This document shows positions 7,969 through 15,436 of a DNA stretch of 45,761 bases, one piece after another. The translations under genes and the position numbers were made by a program. Origin of the DNA: Polyangiaceae bacterium (GTDB taxonomy: Bacteria; Myxococcota_A; Polyangia; Polyangiales; Polyangiaceae); contig JAICTZ010000053.1 in assembly GCA_025936115.1 (NCBI GenBank), positions 1 through 45,761 of the forward strand, read 5' to 3'. Position 1 is the first letter of the stretch. Each line of letters starts with the position of its first letter. The notes under the pieces were generated by a model. It had not been told where the DNA came from. It was given only the letters and a program-made list of their open reading frames with translations, and did no database searches.

Positions 7969-8846
7969 CTCCGTCTCGGCTCTTACCGCACGCCCAGCTC
8001 GGGACCGAAGAGTTTCGGCTGCTCCGCGACCTCATCTACGAGCACGCGGGCCTACACTACGACGACGACGCCATGTTCCTCTTCGAACGGCGCCTCGTGG
8101 ATCGAGTCGAGGCGCTCGGTCTCGACGATTTCTACACCTACTACAAATACCTACGCTTCGATCCACGTGGCCCTGGCGAGCTCGAGGAGGCGATCGAGCG
8201 GCTCACGACCAAAGAGACGTACTTTTTCCGTCAGGAATACCAGCTGCGCGCCTTTCGCGATCAGCTGCTGCCCGAGCTCGCCCAAACCAATGCGGCGCGC
8301 AAGCGCCTCGGGATTTGGAGCGCGGGCTGCGCGACGGGCGAGGAAGCGTACACCATCGCGATTCTGCTCCTCGAGTCCGGCCTATTCCGCAATTGGGACC
8401 TGAAGGTCGTCGGCAGCGACATCTGTCGCGGCTCGGTCGCAGCGGCGCGGCGCGGGATTTATCGCGAAGCGGCGTTTCGAACTACCCAGCACGAAATTCG
8501 CGCCCAATACTTCGCCAACGTCGGCGAGGGAGCCGAGGTCGCGCCCGAGCTCAAGAAGATCTGTCATTTCGGGCAGCTCAACCTGATGGACGGCGCGCGT
8601 GCGCTCATGGTGGGCCAAGTAGACGTGATCTTTTGCCGCAATGTGCTGATCTACTTCGATATGAAATCGAGAAGGCGGGTCATCGATGGCTTCTACGAAC
8701 GACTCGTGCCAGGAGGATATCTCCTGCTCGGACATTCGGAATCACTTTTGAACGTCTCGACGGCGTTCGAGCTCGTGCATCTAAGAGAGGACCTCGTGTA
8801 TAGAAAGCCGCTCGGAGCCTGGCGCTTCAACGGGCAGAGGACGTAA
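7965..8846 (+). CDS. cheR: Chemoreceptor methyltransferase CheR
   Basis: S-adenosylmethionine-dependent glutamate methyltransferase, 293 residues, that would methylate receptor glutamates for adaptation. The N-terminal helical domain (about 12-85) is followed by the TTKETYFFR segment, the SAM loop WSAGCATGEEAYTIA, the acidic GSDIC strand, and IFCRNVLIYFD, then HSESLLN near the end. It starts at ATG 7965 in an ATGA overlap with the HEAT gene and its TAA directly abuts the cheB ATG. A receptor substrate is not encoded in the operon. Confidence 0.95.
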   Translation: MTPSRLLPHAQLGTEEFRLLRDLIYEHAGLHYDDDAMFLFERRLVDRVEALGLDDFYTYYKYLRFDPRGPGELEEAIERLTTKETYFFRQEYQLRAFRDQLLPELAQTNAARKRLGIWSAGCATGEEAYTIAILLLESGLFRNWDLKVVGSDICRGSVAAARRGIYREAAFRTTQHEIRAQYFANVGEGAEVAPELKKICHFGQLNLMDGARALMVGQVDVIFCRNVLIYFDMKSRRRVIDGFYERLVPGGYLLLGHSESLLNVSTAFELVHLREDLVYRKPLGAWRFNGQRT

Positions 8847-9893
8847 ATGCCGATCGAAGGGGTATCGCCGCTCAAGGTTCTCATCGTCGACGACTCGGCC
8901 TTCAACCGCCGCAGCATCGCCGAAATCCTCTCGAGCTCGCCGAGCATCGAGATCGTCGGGCGCGCCGCCGACGGCGAAGAGGCGCTGCGCATGGTCTCGT
9001 CGCTCAAGCCCGACGTGATCACGCTCGACCTCGAAATGCCGAAGATGGACGGCTTCACGTTCCTGCGCATCTTGATGAGCCGGACGCCCGTCTCGGTGAT
9101 CGTGATCTCGAGCTACAGCCAGAAAGAGAACGTGTTCAAGGCGCTCGAGCTGGGCGCGCTCGACTTCGTCGCCAAGCCGGATCGCTACATCGATCCCGAG
9201 CTCAAGAGCGTGCGCGAGGAGCTCCTGCGCAAAGTGGAGCTCGCGCGCAGCGTCCGCATCTCGACACCAGCGCGCCGCGAACCCGTGGTGTCGGCGTCCG
9301 CGGCGCAAAAAGCGCATTCGGGTGCCGCGCCGCAGAACATCATCGCCATCGCGGCTTCGACCGGTGGACCGAGCGCGCTGCTCGAGCTCTTCAGCCGCCT
9401 GCCGCTTCGCTATCCGCACGCCATCCTGGTCGCTCAGCACATGCCCGAAAGTTTCACGCGCACCTTCGCGGAGCGGCTCGATCGCAGGAGCCCCCTCGCC
9501 GTGAGCGAAGCGAAAGAGGGCGACTTGCTCGAGGCGGGGACCGCCTTCGTCTGCCCGGGACGGCAGTGCCTCGCGCTCGAAACGAGCGGGCGGAGCTTCA
9601 AAATCCGCCTGCGTCCGCCCGAGCCCGAGGACCGTTACGTCCCGAGCGCCGACGCCATGCTCTTCAGCGTGGCGCGCGTCGCCGGCAATCGCGCGATCGC
9701 CGTCGTACTCACGGGCATGGGTGACGATGGCGCGCGCGGCGCCAAGGCCATCGTCGACGCCGGCGGCAGCGTCGTCGTCGAAAGCGAAGCGACCGCGGTC
9801 GTCTACGGCATGCCCGGCGCCGTCGTGCGTTCGAAGCTCGCGAGCCGGAGTCTCCCACTCCCCGATCTCGCGCTCTGGCTCGCCGGACTCTGA
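8847..9893 (+). CDS. cheB: Chemoreceptor methylesterase/deamidase CheB
   Basis: Two-domain adaptation enzyme of 348 residues. The receiver domain (about 8-125) has acidic DD near residue 15, phosphoacceptor D61 (TLDLEMPKMDGF) and K110. The methylesterase domain (about 160-345) has Ser171 in IAASTGGPS, His198 in VAQHMP and Asp294 in TGMGDDGA, the complete catalytic triad. It begins directly after the cheR stop (TAA-ATG) and is the last gene of the operon, convergent with the MarR gene 22 bases away. It opposes CheR by removing receptor methyl groups when phosphorylated by CheA. Confidence 0.96.
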   Translation: MPIEGVSPLKVLIVDDSAFNRRSIAEILSSSPSIEIVGRAADGEEALRMVSSLKPDVITLDLEMPKMDGFTFLRILMSRTPVSVIVISSYSQKENVFKALELGALDFVAKPDRYIDPELKSVREELLRKVELARSVRISTPARREPVVSASAAQKAHSGAAPQNIIAIAASTGGPSALLELFSRLPLRYPHAILVAQHMPESFTRTFAERLDRRSPLAVSEAKEGDLLEAGTAFVCPGRQCLALETSGRSFKIRLRPPEPEDRYVPSADAMLFSVARVAGNRAIAVVLTGMGDDGARGAKAIVDAGGSVVVESEATAVVYGMPGAVVRSKLASRSLPLPDLALWLAGL

Positions 9894-9915
9894 GCCCTGA
9901 GCGCCGCCGTCCGCT

Positions 9916-10374
9916 TCAGGTCGCTGCGAGCGACTTGCGCAAGAGCTCGAGCGCCGTTTTGAGCTCTTCGACGCGGCGCGCGCCGATGCGCTCGGCCCAC
10001 TCGGCTTCGACGGCGCGGACGAGCGCGCGAATCGCTTTGCCGAAGCTGCGTCCGGGCGCCGTGAGTCGAATGCGCACCGCGCGCGCGTCGTCGGGGTCGG
10101 GAACGCGTTCGACGTAGCCTTTGCGCTCGAGGTGCTCGACCAGCGCGCCCATGGACTGCTTGGTGATGCGCGCCGATTGGGCGAGCGTCGTGAGGCGGGC
10201 GCCTTCCGGCAGATCCCAAAGCGGCTGGAGCGCGCTCAGGTGAGCGAGCTGGATGTCGTCGTATTCGGAGGAGGCGAGCCAGCTCATGACCCGTTCGCTC
10301 AGCGCTTGATTGGCGACGCGCAGGAGGGAGCCGAGGAGGGGCCCGCGGTCGGTGTTGCTGGCAGGGCTTGACAT
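9916..10374 (-). CDS. MarR-family transcriptional regulator
   Basis: Winged-helix repressor of 152 residues. The recognition region reads GARLTTLAQSARITKQSMGALVEHLERKGYV, followed by the wing RVPDPDDARAVRIRLT, both diagnostic of MarR proteins, which bind palindromes as dimers and release DNA when a small ligand binds. It starts at ATG 10374 and is divergent from the VOC gene. A perfect 7-bp-arm palindrome at 10384-10403 lies in the 56-base gap and overlaps the VOC promoter, so it probably represses both its own gene and the VOC gene. The ligand is unknown. Confidence 0.92.
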   Translation of the reverse strand: MSSPASNTDRGPLLGSLLRVANQALSERVMSWLASSEYDDIQLAHLSALQPLWDLPEGARLTTLAQSARITKQSMGALVEHLERKGYVERVPDPDDARAVRIRLTAPGRSFGKAIRALVRAVEAEWAERIGARRVEELKTALELLRKSLAAT

Positions 10375-10403
10375 GGTAAGTCTGGCTGACTATTTGGTCA
10401 GCC
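10368..10403 (+). promoter_or_regulatory. Sigma-70-type promoter with MarR operator
   Basis: TTGACA (10368-10373) and TATTTG (10391-10396) are exactly 17 bases apart and point to the VOC gene. The palindrome GGCTGAC (10384-10390) / GTCAGCC (10397-10403) encloses the -10 box, so a bound MarR dimer would block RNA polymerase. The -35 box overlaps the start codon of the marR gene. Confidence 0.75.
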
Positions 10404-10430
10404 TACCGAACTAACCCAGAGGATGCCCCC

Positions 10431-10919
10431 ATGATCCACCACTTGTCCATCGCAGCGCGCGACCCCAGACACGTCGCTTTCGTCCTCGCCGAGCTCCTCG
10501 GCGGCTACGCCGGTCCCTTCGTCGGCCCGTTCCCGGGCGCGTGGGTCGTCTACGCGGAAGACGGTGTTGGCACGGGCATCGAGGTTTACGCCGAAGGTAC
10601 CCAGGTCGTACCGGGAGAGGGCGACGCCATGGCGGCGGTGCAGCTCGGAACACATACGCCGACGGCGTTCCACGCGCTCGTCTCCGTGAAGGCCGATCGC
10701 GCGACGATCGAGCGTATCGGCGCGCGCGAAGGCTGGAGGACGCGCCATTTCTGGCGTGGGCCCGGCAATGTCCGTCTGTTCGAGCTCTACGAGTTCTGGA
10801 TCGAGAACCGCACCCTGCTCGAGCTCGTGACGGAGGACATGCTGCCGCGCTACGTCGCGGTCGCGAACGGCGCGGCGCAGCGCGAGCTTTTGGCGGGGCG
10901 CGCGGCGCAGCCCGCGTGA
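10431..10919 (+). CDS. VOC-superfamily (glyoxalase-like) protein
   Basis: A protein of 162 residues with a vicinal-oxygen-chelate layout: it opens MIHHLSIAARDP, has a mid helix FHALVSVKADRATIERIGAREGW, and ends with a FELYEFWIENRTLLELVTE strand whose Glu is in the usual metal-ligand position; His3 or His4 would be another ligand. Members include dioxygenases, isomerases and resistance proteins. RBS AGAGGA (10418-10423) lies seven bases before ATG 10431. Control by the divergent MarR gene suggests response to an electrophile, antibiotic or aromatic compound, which is inference. Confidence 0.8.
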   Translation: MIHHLSIAARDPRHVAFVLAELLGGYAGPFVGPFPGAWVVYAEDGVGTGIEVYAEGTQVVPGEGDAMAAVQLGTHTPTAFHALVSVKADRATIERIGAREGWRTRHFWRGPGNVRLFELYEFWIENRTLLELVTEDMLPRYVAVANGAAQRELLAGRAAQPA

Positions 10920-10937
10920 GGCCCGCGCGCGGCGCGG

Positions 10938-11126
10938 TTACTTGGTCGTATCCTTCTTCGAACCGTCGCTCGTGGCCCCGGCTTTCTTGTTCGGCGGCGG
11001 ATTGGTCTTTTTCGATGAGCTCGACGACGAGGAGGACGACGGCGCCGTCTTCTTGGGGCTCTGGGCCAAGGCGGCCGCCGAGAAGGTGACGGTGCAGGCG
11101 AGGAGCGTGAAGCGAATGAGATGCAT
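10938..11126 (-). CDS. Small secreted Ser/Lys-rich protein
   Basis: A protein of 62 residues with a clear signal peptide (MHLIRFTLLACTVTFSAAALA, cleavage probably after ALA). The mature part of about 40 residues is low-complexity: a run of nine serines, Lys pairs, a Pro triplet and Thr/Lys at the end, so disordered and basic. I recognise no family. It lies downstream of the hybrid kinase on the same strand, separated by 158 bases that include a GGGC-type repeat. It may bind an anionic surface polymer or be a periplasmic filler protein; both are guesses. Confidence 0.6.
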   Translation of the reverse strand: MHLIRFTLLACTVTFSAAALAQSPKKTAPSSSSSSSSSKKTNPPPNKKAGATSDGSKKDTTK

Positions 11127-11243
11127 GGCTGTTCTGCTTTCCCGGAAGACCGATGTGGCCGGACGCGCGCGACGCTACTCCCAATCCCATGGCTCGGGGT
11201 ATCGAGTTCTGTCCCTGCGGCGGACGCCGTGTCTCCTCCCCAC

Positions 11244-11273
11244 GTGCCCGTGCCCGTGCCCCTGCCCGTGCCC
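11244..11273. repeat. Hexanucleotide tandem repeat, five units
   Basis: Five units of GTGCCC (fourth unit CTGCCC). On the minus strand this reads as GGG runs spaced by CAC, again a G-quadruplex-type pattern. The unit resembles the reverse complement of the array at 1-113. It lies between the hybrid kinase stop and the small secreted gene. Confidence 0.85.
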
Positions 11274-11284
11274 GACGTTCCGTG

Positions 11285-13507
11285 TCAGCTGCCCGTGAGC
11301 TCCGCCAACTTCTGGGCGAGCTCATCGCGGCTGAACGGCTTTTGCAGGAACAACGCGCCTTCGACGCGCATTTCCTGCATGTCACTCGAATACCCCGACA
11401 TGAACACGACTTTGAGCTCTTTACGGGCGCCGAGGAGCGCGGCGGCAAGCTCGCGGCCGTCTTCGCCCGGCATCGCGATGTCGCAGAGCAGGAGGTCGAT
11501 GCCGCCTTGGTGGTCGGCCGAGCGCGCCACCGCTTGCGCGGCGTTGGCGGCGTCGAGGACCTGATAGCCGAGGCTCTGCACCAGGCGGGCCGTGGTACGG
11601 CGCACGGCGTCCTCGTCGTCGACGATCAAGACCGTGCCGCGCGCCCGCGTAGGCGCCGCGGGGGGCGGGCTGCGCCGGCGCGTGTCTTCGCCGCTCGACA
11701 AGCTCGGCAAGGTGACGATGAAGCGGCTGCCGCGGCCGAGCTCGCTCTCGACGCGGATATCACCATGGTGCTGCTCGATGATGCCGTAGCTGCTCGCGAG
11801 ACCGAGACCCGTGCCGAGCGATTTCGTGGTGAAGAACGGTTCGAAGATACGGCTCTGCGTGCTTTCGTCCATGCCGACGCCGGAGTCGGTGACGGTGAGG
11901 ACCGCCGTGCCCGCCCGCTGGTCGGCTACTTCTCCGTTGCGACGGTGTTCGACGCGAATTTCGAGGCGACCTCCGTCCGGCATCGCGTCGCGCGCGTTCA
12001 CGACGAGATTGACGAGGACTTGCTCGAGCAGCCCGGGATCGGCGCTGACGAGCGCCTGGTCCGGGGTCACGATGCTGATGCGGATGCGCGGTCCGACGAG
12101 CCGCCGCAGCAAGAGCTCGACCTCGCGCACGAGGATCGACAGGTCGACCGTGCGCGAGACGACGGGCTGCTTGCGCGCGAAGGCGAGTAACTGACGCGTG
12201 AGATCGCGGGCGCGCAGCGCACTGTGCCGGATGGTCGCGAGGTCCTCGGTCGCCTCTTCCGGCACCTGGCCTTCGAGGAGCTCGAGCGAGCCGAGCATGG
12301 CGGCGAGCAAGTTGTTGAAGTCGTGGGCTACGCCGCCGGCGAGGCGTCCGATGCTCTCGAGCCGGCTGGCGCGGTGCAGCTGCTCTTCGAGCAGGCGCTG
12401 CTCGGTGATATCCATCACGGTGCCGGCGAGCATTTGCTGCTCGCCCGTCAGCGTGAGGCGTCCCTTGACCCGAGCCCAACGGGCGAGGCCATCGTCGCCG
12501 ATGATGCGAAATTCGAACTCGACGGTGTTGCCGTCGGAGCCCCGGGTCAGCCCCTCGAGGTGCTGCCTCAGAAGGTCGCGTTCCTCGGGGTGCACGGCGG
12601 CGAGGAATAGAGCTAGACCGGGTTCACGCCGGCCGAGCTGGAAGATCTCCGACAAGTTCGGCGACCACCAGCCGCGATCGAGCGCTGGATCGTATTCCCA
12701 AACGCCCATGCGCGCCGCCGCGAGCGCGAGCTCGAGCCGCGCGGCGCTCTCGCGCAGCGAGCGTTGCGCGACGATACGCTCGGTCACGTCGGTGAAGGTG
12801 GTGACCGAACCGGTAATGCGGCCGTCGCCGGAACGGATCGGCTGGGCGGCGACGCGCATCCAGCGTAAATCGCCCTTGGTGTCGAACGAGCAGAGTCCGT
12901 GTTCGGCCTCGCCGTGCGTGATCACGCGCAAGCTCGGCATGTTCTTCGAGTCAATCGGCGCGCCAGCTTCGTCGCGCACGACTACGTCGGGGGCGAGCAC
13001 GTCGCGCTTGCCGAGCAGGTCAGTGTGGCTCGCGGCGCCGAACAAGCGCAGCGCGAAGTCGTTGCAGAAGAGGACCCGACCGTCCGCGGCGCGCATGAGG
13101 ACGGCATCGGGCAGCGATGCGACCAGGCTGTGATAGCGCGCCTCGCTTTCATGCAAGGCGACACGCGCCATGTCGGGGTGATCCATCTCTTGCACGAAGA
13201 GCACGAGGTGGTCGGGCGGGGCCGGCACGAAGCGCAGCCGCAGGAGCAGCGTGGCTTCGATGCGATCGTGACGGCGAACGGCGAGCTCGTGCTCGACGAC
13301 GACGCCCTCGCCGACGCAGCGGTGCGCGTCGGCGATGACGGCGGGCTGGTCGCTGTAGAGATGCGCCATCGGCTTCCCGATCAGCGATCGGAGCATCGGA
13401 TTGGCCTGGTGCGCCGCGGCGTTTGCCTGCGCGAGCACGAACTCGTTCCGCTGGCGCCGAAACGCGTAGCAGACGAACGGGGCGTATTCGAGAAAACCCA
13501 GATCCAT
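11285..13507 (-). CDS. Hybrid histidine kinase, PAS-PAS-PAS-HisKA-HATPase-REC
   Basis: Soluble sensor kinase of 740 residues without membrane segments. An N-terminal PAS-like region (about 1-115), a second PAS (about 120-245, ending GSVTTFTDVTERIVAQR) and a third PAS/PAC (about 255-375, ending GTVMDITEQRLLEEQL) precede a dimerisation domain with phospho-His395 in GGVAHDFNNLL. The ATPase follows with N-box VNARDAM, G1 DSGVGM and G2 GTGLGLA, then a C-terminal receiver (about 625-740) with D676 (CDIAMPGEDG) and a QKPF lysine. No partner regulator is adjacent. It starts at ATG 13507, divergent from the htrA-like gene. The signal is probably cytoplasmic, perhaps redox or a ligand bound by a PAS domain. 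Confidence 0.93.
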   Translation of the reverse strand: MDLGFLEYAPFVCYAFRRQRNEFVLAQANAAAHQANPMLRSLIGKPMAHLYSDQPAVIADAHRCVGEGVVVEHELAVRRHDRIEATLLLRLRFVPAPPDHLVLFVQEMDHPDMARVALHESEARYHSLVASLPDAVLMRAADGRVLFCNDFALRLFGAASHTDLLGKRDVLAPDVVVRDEAGAPIDSKNMPSLRVITHGEAEHGLCSFDTKGDLRWMRVAAQPIRSGDGRITGSVTTFTDVTERIVAQRSLRESAARLELALAAARMGVWEYDPALDRGWWSPNLSEIFQLGRREPGLALFLAAVHPEERDLLRQHLEGLTRGSDGNTVEFEFRIIGDDGLARWARVKGRLTLTGEQQMLAGTVMDITEQRLLEEQLHRASRLESIGRLAGGVAHDFNNLLAAMLGSLELLEGQVPEEATEDLATIRHSALRARDLTRQLLAFARKQPVVSRTVDLSILVREVELLLRRLVGPRIRISIVTPDQALVSADPGLLEQVLVNLVVNARDAMPDGGRLEIRVEHRRNGEVADQRAGTAVLTVTDSGVGMDESTQSRIFEPFFTTKSLGTGLGLASSYGIIEQHHGDIRVESELGRGSRFIVTLPSLSSGEDTRRRSPPPAAPTRARGTVLIVDDEDAVRRTTARLVQSLGYQVLDAANAAQAVARSADHQGGIDLLLCDIAMPGEDGRELAAALLGARKELKVVFMSGYSSDMQEMRVEGALFLQKPFSRDELAQKLAELTGS

Positions 13508-13726
13508 GGTCGCTCGCGCTCGATCCGGGCCGAGGCCGCTGAGACTTTGCGGGAAACGGCCATCGGGGGCGTCGAGGTAAGCCCCCCTGCTACTTTCTGA
13601 CGGCCGGCCAGGGTCATCGGCGCCGCGAGCCGGTGCTTACCGGGACGACGCTCGCGAAATCACGCGGGTTTTGCCTGCCGGGAATCGCCCGGGAGGGTAG
13701 CGTGTTCGACGAAGAAGAGAAAAGCC

Positions 13727-15217
13727 ATGAGACAGCTCACCTGGCGGCGTCGTTTCGCCATCCTCTCCGTCATCAGCCTGCTTCCGCTCGGTTGCGCCCG
13801 CTCGGCCACTTCGGGTCAGGTCCACCAGGACGTGGCGCCCGAAACTGCGAAGCTTGCGCATTCACCGGCTCAGGTGCTGCCGACGGCGGCGCTCGCGACG
13901 GTCGGTCCCCAGGGCGCGGCGAGCATCGCAGACATCACCGAACACGTGCTGCCCTCCGTCGTGAACATCTCGATGACGAAAGCCATGAAGATGCGCGGCG
14001 GCATGCAAGGCATGCCCTTCCCGTTCTTCTTCGGTCAACCGCCCGAAGGCGGCGAGCGGCGCGAGCAGGGCATGGGCTCCGGTGTCGTGATCTCCAACGA
14101 CGGCTACATCATCACGAACAACCACGTCGTCGAAGACGCTCAGGAAATCAAGGTCACGCTCTACGACAAGCGCGAGTTCGACGCCGAAGTGGTCGGCACC
14201 GATCCGAAGAGCGACGTCGCGCTGATTCGCCTCAAGAACAGCCCGCCGGATCTGCGCGCGATCGAGGTCGACGACTCCTCACGGCTTCGGCTGGGCGACG
14301 TCGTGCTCGCGATCGGCAACCCGTTCGGAGTCGGCCAAACCGTGACGATGGGCATCGTCTCGGCGAAGGGTCGCTCCGATCTCGGCATCGAAGACTACGA
14401 AGACTTCATTCAAACGGACGCGGCCATCAACCCCGGTAATTCGGGCGGCGCGCTCGTCGACATGAACGGCAAGCTCGTCGGCATCAACACGGCCATCCTG
14501 TCGCGCAGCGGCGGCTACCAGGGCATCGGCTTCGCCATTCCCACGAACATGGCGATTCCGATCATGGACAGCCTCAGAAAGTACGGCAAAGTGTCGCGCG
14601 GTTGGCTCGGCGTGTCGATTCAAGACGTCGACGGCGAGATCAGCCAGGCGATGAAGCTGCCGACGGCGCGCGGCGTTTTGATCGCCGACGTGCAGCCGGG
14701 TTCGCCGGCGGCCAAGGCGGGCGTCCTGCGCGGTGACGTGGTCGAGAAGGTGCAGGGACGCCAGGTGTCGACGACCGGCGAGTTCAGAAACGCCATCGCG
14801 GCAGCAGGCGCGGGGCACACGGTAGATCTCGAACTCTATCGCGACGGCAAGCTGCGCACGCTCCCCGCCGCGCTCGGCGAAGCCACGAACGACGGCGCAA
14901 GTCCGTCCACCTCGACGGCTCACCCGGCGGCGCCCCAGGGCCTCGACGGGCTCACGGTGTCCGAGCTCACCCCGGAAGCTCGGCGTCAGTTCAGCATCAA
15001 CGACGCGGGCATCAAGGGCGTCATCGTGACCGATCTGGCGCGCAATAGCCCGGCGGCTCGCGCCGGGTTGCGGCCGGGCGACGTTCTGATGGAGGTCAAT
15101 CGCAGACCGGTGACGACCGTGCGCGAGTTCGCCGACGCGTACGGTAAGGCGCGCGGCACCGTGCTCTTGCTCGTGCACCGCCACGGCTCGACGGCGTACA
15201 TCGTGGTCAAACGCTGA
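13727..15217 (+). CDS. HtrA/DegP-type serine protease with two PDZ domains, lipoprotein
   Basis: Envelope quality-control protease of 496 residues. The signal peptide ends in lipobox LPLGC with Cys23, so it is probably membrane-anchored rather than free in the periplasm. The trypsin-like domain (about 65-270) has His133 (TNNHVVED), Asp163 (KSDVALIRL) and Ser239 (INPGNSGGALVD). PDZ1 (about 285-375, starting RGWLGVSIQDVD) and PDZ2 (about 405-490) follow, which in DegP bind unfolded substrates and control oligomerisation. A Met-rich loop near residues 86-96 corresponds to the LA loop. The lipid anchor differs from the soluble enterobacterial DegP. It is divergent from the hybrid kinase and has its own 219-base upstream gap. 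Confidence 0.93.
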   Translation: MRQLTWRRRFAILSVISLLPLGCARSATSGQVHQDVAPETAKLAHSPAQVLPTAALATVGPQGAASIADITEHVLPSVVNISMTKAMKMRGGMQGMPFPFFFGQPPEGGERREQGMGSGVVISNDGYIITNNHVVEDAQEIKVTLYDKREFDAEVVGTDPKSDVALIRLKNSPPDLRAIEVDDSSRLRLGDVVLAIGNPFGVGQTVTMGIVSAKGRSDLGIEDYEDFIQTDAAINPGNSGGALVDMNGKLVGINTAILSRSGGYQGIGFAIPTNMAIPIMDSLRKYGKVSRGWLGVSIQDVDGEISQAMKLPTARGVLIADVQPGSPAAKAGVLRGDVVEKVQGRQVSTTGEFRNAIAAAGAGHTVDLELYRDGKLRTLPAALGEATNDGASPSTSTAHPAAPQGLDGLTVSELTPEARRQFSINDAGIKGVIVTDLARNSPAARAGLRPGDVLMEVNRRPVTTVREFADAYGKARGTVLLLVHRHGSTAYIVVKR

Positions 15218-15232
15218 CGGCGCCCGCGTCGA

Positions 15233-15247
15233 GCGGCACGGTGCCGC
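15233..15247. other. Short perfect palindrome after the htrA-like gene
   Basis: GCGGCAC-G-GTGCCGC, 16 bases beyond the stop. It could form a 5-bp stem with a 5-base loop and act in termination, but no T-tract follows. The rest of 15218-15436 shows nothing I can name. Confidence 0.35.
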
Positions 15248-15436
15248 AACATGTCCGCTGCAAGGGTCCGGCGCCGCTCGCAGAATCGCCGGCTGTGTCA
15301 CCGCCGCGCCGTTTCATGACCCCTTCTCCTCCATCATCCGACATCGAGCTCGGACTGGGCGAAGGGCCCGCGCCACCAACGATTCCTTCAGCGCACGGCG
15401 GCGAGAGCGCCCGTTCGGCGCGTTGGATGGTAGCAT

